From Urinicoccus sp. (GTDB lineage: Bacteria > Bacillota > Clostridia > Tissierellales > Peptoniphilaceae): a stretch of 7,093 nucleotides of DNA. Position numbers and translations under genes: made by a program. The notes under the pieces are model-generated. The model was given only the letters and a program-made list of their open reading frames with translations, did not search any database and had not been told where the DNA came from. This document shows positions 1 to 5,645 of the stretch, piece after piece (positions within the stretch are counted from its first letter, which is position 1; each line of letters opens with the position of its first letter). Where the stretch lies: positions 1 to 7,093 of the forward strand of contig JASBZN010000059.1 in assembly GCA_029983435.1 (NCBI GenBank). Direction: 5' to 3'.

Positions 1-1059
1 ATTTAAAAAATCTTCTTGATAAAGGGACGCTGTATGCTGAAAGCTGGCTTCTAAAGACGCTGTTTCTTCTCCAATGCGAACTAAAGATGGAAAGGTGGAA
101 GAAAAAAGTTCTGTTTCTCCCAAAATTCTCCAAAGCTCTTTTCCCTCTTTTAAATCTTCTTGAATCTTTTTATAGACTTCCTTGATATATAGATTTACCG
201 TAGCATCTTCTAAAATAGAAAAAGCTTGAAGTAAATCCTGCCCTCCATGTAATAAAAGGGATAAGTTTCTCGACAAGTGCATCGTTAATTGCTGATGACT
301 AATCTTTGAGAGGAGAGGGACCTTATAGACAAAGGCGTCTGCCTTGTACTTAAAGTCTTTATTCCTTAATGCAAATTTAAAGGCAATCAAAAGGGCAACA
401 AAGATTAGTAAAGACAATAAAGAGTAATTTCTAGTCCACCTAGCCATCCCTAAAAGGACCTTAGTATACCATGGCAGGGTAACCCCTCTTTGAAGAAAAA
501 ACTCTTCAAAAATTGGTAGAACATAGAGGGATAAAAATTGAGTCATGGCCACCATAACAACTAGTAAGATACAGGGATAGATTAAGGAATTAATAAATGT
601 TTTTTTTATTTCATTTTTCTTTTCATAATAGCTATCAAGCTGTTTAAAAATATCCATAATCTGACCTGTCTCCTCTGCAACTTGAAAAGAAGAAACGAAC
701 ATGGCAGGTAAATGCCACTTTTCAAAAATTTGGGACAAGGTCTTGCCCTGATAAAGCTGATCTAGACAATCTTGATAAAAAGAAAGGTGTTTTTTCTTTT
801 TGGCTTGATCTCTTAAAATTTCAAAACTGTCTGTAAGGCTTAACCCTCCAGACAATAAAAAATAACTTTTCCGTGCAAAAAGGCTTAACTCTCGATCGTT
901 AAATACTTTACTTCCCCAGTTAAAAAAGTTCTGACTAATTTTAATGGGTAAGATTTCTCTTTCCTCCAAATAAAGAATAGCCTCTTTCTTGCTATCACAA
1001 TTTATTTCTCCGACTACAACTTCTTGGTCTGAAGTAAAGCCCTTGTATTTAAAGTTCAA
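1..1059 (-). CDS. GspF/PilC/ComGB family pilus or competence platform protein, 3' end cut by window edge
   Basis: This is the inner-membrane platform protein of a type II secretion, type IV pilus or competence pseudopilus machine; in the family it links the cytoplasmic ATPase to pilin assembly. The minus strand is open without a stop for 353 codons to the left edge. The start is TTG at 1059-1057, six bases after an AGGAG core; there is no early ATG, the first internal Met being near residue 120. An N-terminal region (residues 1-45) is followed by a first GspF repeat (about 57-155) with LFARK near 60 and AEETGQ at 128-133. A hydrophobic helix follows at about 155-182, then a second at about 211-230. 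The second GspF repeat begins near 260 (MHLSRNLSLLLHGG) and includes GEETAS at 330-335. Family members are usually near 340-400 residues with a third membrane helix, so perhaps the last 30-50 residues are missing. The gene starts nine bases after the ATPase gene, its expected partner. Whether it is ComGB or PilC cannot be told from this fragment. Confidence 0.9.
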   Translation of the reverse strand, partial: MNFKYKGFTSDQEVVVGEINCDSKKEAILYLEEREILPIKISQNFFNWGSKVFNDRELSLFARKSYFLLSGGLSLTDSFEILRDQAKKKKHLSFYQDCLDQLYQGKTLSQIFEKWHLPAMFVSSFQVAEETGQIMDIFKQLDSYYEKKNEIKKTFINSLIYPCILLVVMVAMTQFLSLYVLPIFEEFFLQRGVTLPWYTKVLLGMARWTRNYSLLSLLIFVALLIAFKFALRNKDFKYKADAFVYKVPLLSKISHQQLTMHLSRNLSLLLHGGQDLLQAFSILEDATVNLYIKEVYKKIQEDLKEGKELWRILGETELFSSTFPSLVRIGEETASLEASFQHTASLYQEDFLN

Positions 1060-1063
1060 TCTT

Positions 1064-1070
1064 CTCTCCT
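1064..1070 (-). promoter_or_regulatory. Ribosome binding site for the GspF-family gene
   Basis: On the minus strand AGGAGAG overlaps the last two bases of the upstream TAG stop (1071-1069) and sits a normal distance before TTG at 1059-1057. This strong Shine-Dalgarno sequence decides the TTG start, since no ATG lies nearby in the frame. The overlap with the stop codon suggests that translation is coupled to the ATPase gene. Confidence 0.75.
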
Positions 1071-2430
1071 AAATGGTATTTAAGCAGCGATAAGCTTCCT
1101 CTAAACTAATATTTCCTTGTAAAAGCTCTTCTTTAATTCGGTCTTTTAAGTTGGGAATCCCTCGAATAGCCAACTGATTTTTAATATAGGCCAAATCTTT
1201 CTCTTTATTGATGCAGTCTACGAGCCAATCCTTGAAGAGGACCAGCTCAAAGACCGCCTTTCTTCCTAAGTACCCATGGTTACACCTCTCACAGCCTACT
1301 GGTTCATAAAGAAGCTCCTCTCCTTTAAAAAAGGCCGGAGCCTGCTTTTTAACGGGTCGTTTACAATAGGGACATAGAGTTGTTAAAAGTCGTTGAGCCA
1401 CAACACCTAAACCTCCATCCGCTATGTAGTAGGGCTCTACTCCCATTTCCTGAAGTCGGTAAATAGCAGAAATGGCGTCTCTAGTGTGGATAGTTGAAAA
1501 TAGGAGTCGGCCAGTAATCGCTGCTCGAATAGCTATTTGAGCAGTCTCTGCATTTCTTATTTCTCCTACCATAAGAATATCTGGATCTTGCCTAAGCATG
1601 GTTCGAAGCCCTTGGCTGAAATCCATCTTAATGATTGGGTTTACTTGCATCTGATTAATACCCTCCATTTGATACTCAATTGGATCTTCTATTGTCATAA
1701 TGTTAAGACTTTCTGTATTCATTTGTTGAAGCAAGGCATAAATAGAAGTTGTTTTCCCGGAATTGGTGGGTCCTGTAAATAAAATAAGACCATTACTTTG
1801 GTGTAAGAGAATATTTAGCTGGTTTATTTGATTTGTATTAAGACCTAAACCTTCCATGGTAAGTAGGTCTGGCCGCTTTTTAAGAAGCCGTAAAACTATT
1901 TTTTCTCCATTGTAGATAGGAGAGGTGGATAGACGGATATCCACTTTTTCTCCTTGGTCTTCAATAAAAAACCGACCATCCTGAGGTAGCTTCTTCTGAG
2001 AAATATCTAAACCAGCTAAAATTTTTAAACGGACAAGCATCTTATCAGCAAAAGACAAAGGATAGCTCTTATAGAACTTTAACTTCCCATCAATTCTTAA
2101 ACGAATTCTTAGCTTATCTGATAGAGGCTCTAGATGGATATCCGATGCACCTAAATGAAGGGCATCCTTAATTATTTGATCACTAATTTCTACCAAGTCT
2201 TTTTCTTTCTGACTTGCATCTTCTATCTCTTTCCTAGAACTTTTCTTAGACTTTGATAAAACTTTGCCGTTCTTTCCTAAAATAAAAACGTTCTTTTCCG
2301 TTAAGTACTCTACCATTTCCTGATAGCGGTCAGAATCATCTAAACTCATAAAGTAGAGGCTATCTGCCTCCTCCTTTATGAGTTTTAAATTCCATTTATC
2401 CAAATTTTCTTTTTTTATGGTCGTATTCAT
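1069..2430 (-). CDS. GspE/PilB/ComGA family secretion or pilus assembly ATPase
   Basis: This is the hexameric cytoplasmic ATPase that powers pilin polymerisation, either for a type IV pilus or for the competence pseudopilus that brings DNA in. Numbered from the second of two tandem ATGs (453 residues), it shows ASDIHLEP (about 95-102), Walker A GPTNSGKTT (220-228), Asp box IMTIEDPIEY (244-253), Walker B ILMVGEI (285-291, catalytic Glu 290) and His box STIHTRDA (312-319). Four cysteines, CPYC (353, 356) and CERC (380, 383), form the C-terminal zinc motif seen in GspE and PilB. The N-terminus before ASDIH is only about 94 residues, with a charged Lys/Ser/Glu-rich stretch near 58-80, so it is shorter than typical GspE/PilB (about 500-570) but longer than ComGA (about 310-360). 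The second ATG (2430-2428) is preferred because GAGG ends five bases before it but only two before the first ATG (2433). It lies between topA and a GspF-family gene, probably in one transcript. ComGA and PilB roles cannot be separated from sequence alone. Confidence 0.95.
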   Translation of the reverse strand: MNTTIKKENLDKWNLKLIKEEADSLYFMSLDDSDRYQEMVEYLTEKNVFILGKNGKVLSKSKKSSRKEIEDASQKEKDLVEISDQIIKDALHLGASDIHLEPLSDKLRIRLRIDGKLKFYKSYPLSFADKMLVRLKILAGLDISQKKLPQDGRFFIEDQGEKVDIRLSTSPIYNGEKIVLRLLKKRPDLLTMEGLGLNTNQINQLNILLHQSNGLILFTGPTNSGKTTSIYALLQQMNTESLNIMTIEDPIEYQMEGINQMQVNPIIKMDFSQGLRTMLRQDPDILMVGEIRNAETAQIAIRAAITGRLLFSTIHTRDAISAIYRLQEMGVEPYYIADGGLGVVAQRLLTTLCPYCKRPVKKQAPAFFKGEELLYEPVGCERCNHGYLGRKAVFELVLFKDWLVDCINKEKDLAYIKNQLAIRGIPNLKDRIKEELLQGNISLEEAYRCLNTI

Positions 2431-2435
2431 CATAG

Positions 2436-2440
2436 CCTCA
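2436..2440 (-). promoter_or_regulatory. Ribosome binding site for the pilus ATPase gene, embedded in the topA stop
   Basis: The minus strand reads AAGTGAGGCTATGATG. The TGA is the topA stop (2440-2438), and TGAGG doubles as the Shine-Dalgarno sequence. Its distance favours the second ATG (2430) over the first (2433). The arrangement implies that ribosomes finishing topA may re-initiate on the ATPase gene. Confidence 0.6.
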
Positions 2441-4504
2441 CTTAGTAATATAGGAACAATCCCGATTATTACATTGGAGTCGCGTGCCTTTTCTCGTAAC
2501 TCTTTTCGTCATTACATCGCCACACTTAGGACACTTTTTGCTTGTGGGTTCATGCCAAGAGACAAAGTCGCACTTTGGATAGTTGCTACATCCATAAAAA
2601 ACACGTCCTTTTTTGGTTCGCCGAACCACAACTTCCCCGTCCTTACATTTTGGACAAGTAACTCCAACTTTTTCTTCTAACGGTTTGGCATTTCGACATT
2701 CTGGAAACCCTGGACAAGCTAAAAACTTTCCGTAGCGGCCCATTTTAATGACCATATTTCGACCACATTTTTCACATTTAATGTCTGTTTCTTCATCTCT
2801 AATTTTAACTTGTTCGATTTCTTTTTCTGCCTTCACTAAATCTTTTTCTAAAACACCATAAATTTCCCTTACCAATTGTTTCCATGGAAGGTCTCCTTCT
2901 GCAATTTCATCTAGAGATTTTTCCATTCCCGCTGTGAAATCTACATTCACTAAATCAGGAAAATAATTTGATAAAAGATCATTTACCGTCATCCCCAATT
3001 CTGTTGGGATGATTTTTTTCTGTTCTATAACAGCATAATATCTGGTTAAAAGAGTGCTGACCATAGAAGCATAGGTAGATGGGCGGCCAATTTGCAAGTC
3101 TTCCAAGGTTTTAATTAAAGAAGCTTCGTTATAACGAGCTGGAGGTTGTGTAAAGTGTTGTTGACATTCTAAGGATACTACATCTACCAAGTCCTCTTCT
3201 TTTAAAGCAGGCAGGTATTCATCCTTGCTTTTGGCGTAATGGTAAACTTCTAAAAATCCTTGAAAAGCAATTCTTGACCCTGTACTTTTAAAAATATGAT
3301 CCTTTGTATTAAATAAGGCTGTCATCGATTGAATTTGTGCTGGAGCCATTTGGGAAGATACAAACCGCTTCCAAATTAATTCATAGAGCTTAAATTGGTC
3401 TTTCGTTAAAGAATCTTTAATTTGATAGGGTGTCCGAGTGACATCTGTGGGGCGGATACACTCATGAGCATCTTGGACCCCTTCCTTTTTATTTTCTTTT
3501 TTATAAGTTCTCCCTAAATAATTATTGCCATAATTCTCTTTAATGTAGTCTCTACAGGCAAGCCTTGCTCCTTCAGAAATCCGTGTAGAATCTGTTCTCA
3601 TGTAGGTAATGAGACCGACAGTCTTTTTACCTGGTATGTCTACCCCTTCATATAGACTTTGGGCCACCCGCATAGTTTTTTTAGTATTAAAGTTTAAACG
3701 GCGAGATCCTTCTTGTTGCATCGTTGAAGTTGTGAAAGGTTTAAAAGGAGCTCGGTTTTTCTTGGATTCATTTAGATTATAAACGCTGAGTTGTTTTACA
3801 TTGACTTCCTTATATACTTTTTCTGCTTCTTCTTTTGTCTTAAAAGTTTCTTTTACAATCTTCCCACTTTTTAAGCGGCCCATATAGGTAGATAGGAATT
3901 TCTTTCTAGATTTTTTTAATTCCGCTTCAATTGTCCAGGATTCTTCTGGTTCAAATTGTTCAATATCTTCTTCTCTTTCGCAGATGAGTTTTAAAACAAC
4001 CGATTGAACACGGCCTGCTGATAGGCCATTTTTTACCTTCTTCCAAAGTAAGGGGCTTATCTTATAACCAACAATCCGGTCCAGTACACGCCGAGCTTGT
4101 TGGGCATCTACTAAGTCATCGTCAATCTTCCTTGGAAGTTTAATTTGTTTTTTCACTGTTTCTTCTGTAATTTCATTAAACTCCACGCGAATTTTATCCT
4201 CGGGGTCCAAGTCCAGGATATACGCTAGATGCCAAGAAATTGCTTCCCCTTCTCGGTCCGGGTCAGTTGCCAGATAAACATGATCTGCTTTTTTTGCTTC
4301 CTTTTTTAATTCTTTAATTAAAGGACCTTTCCCCCAAATATTAATATATTTCGGTTCAAAATCATTTTCGATATCGATGCCAAATGTACTTTTTGGTAAA
4401 TCTCTTACATGTCCCACAGAAGCTAAAACCTTATAGTTTCTCCCTAACATCTTTTTTATTGCCTTTGCCTTTGTAGGAGACTCCACGATTACTAAATTTT
4501 TCAT
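2438..4504 (-). CDS. topA: DNA topoisomerase I (type IA), 688 residues
   Basis: This enzyme relaxes negatively supercoiled DNA by cutting one strand through a 5'-phosphotyrosine link. The Toprim domain comes first, with Glu8 in VIVESPTKA and the metal-binding set Asp81, Asp83 and Glu87 in ATDPDREGE. The type IA core follows, with SAGRVQS near 162-168, the catalytic Tyr301 and Arg303 in LITYMRTDS, HECIRPT near 347 and GRPSTYASM near 473. The C-terminus carries three tetracysteine zinc ribbons: Cys577/580/597/603, Cys617/620/639/645 and Cys658/661/678/683. The length fits Firmicute TopA (B. subtilis about 690). The start is ATG at 4504-4502, because GAGGTG lies four bases upstream; a TTG four codons earlier falls inside that ribosome binding site and would add an unlikely MRCC. 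All key residues are present and the gene looks intact. It follows dprA after 55 bases, as in many Firmicutes, but is followed by pilus genes rather than the usual housekeeping genes. Confidence 0.98.
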   Translation of the reverse strand: MKNLVIVESPTKAKAIKKMLGRNYKVLASVGHVRDLPKSTFGIDIENDFEPKYINIWGKGPLIKELKKEAKKADHVYLATDPDREGEAISWHLAYILDLDPEDKIRVEFNEITEETVKKQIKLPRKIDDDLVDAQQARRVLDRIVGYKISPLLWKKVKNGLSAGRVQSVVLKLICEREEDIEQFEPEESWTIEAELKKSRKKFLSTYMGRLKSGKIVKETFKTKEEAEKVYKEVNVKQLSVYNLNESKKNRAPFKPFTTSTMQQEGSRRLNFNTKKTMRVAQSLYEGVDIPGKKTVGLITYMRTDSTRISEGARLACRDYIKENYGNNYLGRTYKKENKKEGVQDAHECIRPTDVTRTPYQIKDSLTKDQFKLYELIWKRFVSSQMAPAQIQSMTALFNTKDHIFKSTGSRIAFQGFLEVYHYAKSKDEYLPALKEEDLVDVVSLECQQHFTQPPARYNEASLIKTLEDLQIGRPSTYASMVSTLLTRYYAVIEQKKIIPTELGMTVNDLLSNYFPDLVNVDFTAGMEKSLDEIAEGDLPWKQLVREIYGVLEKDLVKAEKEIEQVKIRDEETDIKCEKCGRNMVIKMGRYGKFLACPGFPECRNAKPLEEKVGVTCPKCKDGEVVVRRTKKGRVFYGCSNYPKCDFVSWHEPTSKKCPKCGDVMTKRVTRKGTRLQCNNRDCSYITK

Positions 4505-4559
4505 ACAACACCTCAATCATTATTTATAAGCTTATTCTTTAGTTTTAATATTAATTCCT
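4505..4559 (-). promoter_or_regulatory. dprA-topA intergenic gap with a possible weak topA promoter
   Basis: This is the only real gap in the window (55 bases). Reading the minus strand, TTGACT at 4570-4565, inside the end of dprA, could be a -35 element; 17 bases on is a poor -10, TAAAAC (4547-4542). A better -10-like TATAAA (4528-4523) has no good -35. A perfect 10-base palindrome ATAAGCTTAT (4535-4526) overlaps it. No hairpin followed by a T run is present, so no terminator separates dprA from topA. The gap is very A+T-rich, so such matches arise easily by chance. Confidence 0.25.
4509..4514 (-). promoter_or_regulatory. Ribosome binding site for topA
   Basis: GAGGTG on the minus strand ends four bases before ATG at 4504-4502; the GAGG core is six bases away. 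This spacing is normal and selects the ATG. The upstream in-frame TTG (4516-4514) overlaps this site and so is not a plausible start. Confidence 0.75.
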
Positions 4560-5645
4560 TCATAAGTCAAGACAAATCTCTGTAGCCAATACAAACTGAT
4601 CTGTTCCTTGGGAGTTAATCAACCCTTTCATTTCTAAAAGGGTTAAAATTATATTTACTGTAGAAATTTTATGACCGGTCTTTTGGCAAATTAGATTTGC
4701 TGTATTCAGGCCTTGCCCAATGCATTCTAAATACAGTTTTTCATCTTCGCCGATGTCTAAGTCAAAGGATTTCTTTTTTTCTTTGGCAAAGATAAAGTCT
4801 AAATCTTCATGCTGGGTGTAAATCAATGCCCCATCCTTAATAAGAGCGTTGGTTCCCCCACTATAGGGAGAATTAATATTTCCTGGAACGGCAAAGACTT
4901 CTTTTCCTTGTTCTGCCGCGTAGCGGGCCGTAATTAAAGACCCCGACTTCTCCCTGGCTTCAATTACAATAACACACTGGCTCAAAGCAGAAATAATTCT
5001 GTTCCTTAAGGGAAAATGATAGGGCATGGCTTGCGCTCCAAGAGGATATTCTGTAATAACAGCGCCAAATTCTACTAATTTCCCATATAGATCCTTATTT
5101 CGTGTAGGATAAATAACATCCATGCCCGTACCTAAGACGCCAATGGATGTCCCTCCAGCCTCGATACATGCCCACTGCGAAATAGCATCAATGCCTAAGG
5201 CCATCCCACTCACTACTGTGACATTCCTTGAAACTAGGTCTTGGGCAATATCCCTGGCAATGATTTTTCCATAGGCCGTATGGTTTCTAGCTCCAACAAT
5301 CCCGCAGGTCCTTTGCCTTAAAGCCTCTTGTAAATTTCCACGAACATATAAAACCACTGGTGGATTTTCAATATAGTTAAAAGCCTCTGGAAAATCTTCA
5401 TCCTCATCAACAATAACCCGCATATCCAAACGGTCCATTATTTTTTTCAGACTTTCTAGTTTTTCCTCTTCCCTGGTATTTCTTATTCTCTTTAAAAGTT
5501 GAGGACTCAAGTCCCCTTCTACTTCTTTTAAAAAGTGTTCTTTATCCTCACTATAAAGAGGTAACCTATCTTCTATCTTATGGATTTGATCTGAATATAG
5601 CCCCAATAATGATAAACTTATTTTGGCTTCTCTTGTTGTTTTCAT
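4560..5645 (-). CDS. dprA: DNA processing protein DprA (Smf), recombination mediator
   Basis: DprA binds incoming single-stranded DNA in the cytoplasm during transformation and loads RecA onto it. The 361-residue protein is typical in length. An N-terminal region of about 75 residues, poorly conserved by eye, precedes the Rossmann-like DprA core. That core shows GIVGARNHTAYG (115-126), SGMALGID (146-153), GTGMDVIYP (172-180), FPLRNRIISALS (211-222), EAREKSGSLITA (229-240), FAVPGNI (251-257) and GTNALIKDGA (264-273). Residues about 300-355 look like the C-terminal winged-helix domain (a helical stretch, then LLEMKGLI and a final strand). The ATG overlaps the stop of the preceding ComM/YifB gene as ATGA, with only a modest GGGGT (5655-5651) five bases before it, so expression probably depends on translational coupling. 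In Firmicutes dprA usually lies just before topA, as here. No residue known to me as essential is obviously missing. Confidence 0.97.
   Translation of the reverse strand: MKTTREAKISLSLLGLYSDQIHKIEDRLPLYSEDKEHFLKEVEGDLSPQLLKRIRNTREEEKLESLKKIMDRLDMRVIVDEDEDFPEAFNYIENPPVVLYVRGNLQEALRQRTCGIVGARNHTAYGKIIARDIAQDLVSRNVTVVSGMALGIDAISQWACIEAGGTSIGVLGTGMDVIYPTRNKDLYGKLVEFGAVITEYPLGAQAMPYHFPLRNRIISALSQCVIVIEAREKSGSLITARYAAEQGKEVFAVPGNINSPYSGGTNALIKDGALIYTQHEDLDFIFAKEKKKSFDLDIGEDEKLYLECIGQGLNTANLICQKTGHKISTVNIILTLLEMKGLINSQGTDQFVLATEICLDL

Noticed and set aside
1537..1782. Plus-strand open frame of 81 codons opposite the pilus ATPase gene
   Set aside because: It lies wholly antisense to the Walker A to Walker B core of a clear gene, has no recognisable domain, and its sequence is what the reverse strand of a conserved gene gives.
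2378..2680. Plus-strand open frame of 100 codons spanning the topA-ATPase gene junction
   Set aside because: It is antisense to the 3' end of topA (zinc ribbons) and the 5' end of the ATPase gene. Its hydrophobic start could mimic a signal peptide, but it has no family resemblance and crosses a tight operon junction.
2754..2774. Possible novel cysteine-rich domain fused to topA, suggested by the CEKC...C...C clusters
   Set aside because: Three tetracysteine ribbons at the C-terminus are standard for many bacterial TopA proteins and not a new fusion.
4505..4559. Rho-independent terminator between dprA and topA
   Set aside because: The only inverted repeat is a 10-base A+T-rich palindrome with no loop and no following T run, too weak to act as a terminator.
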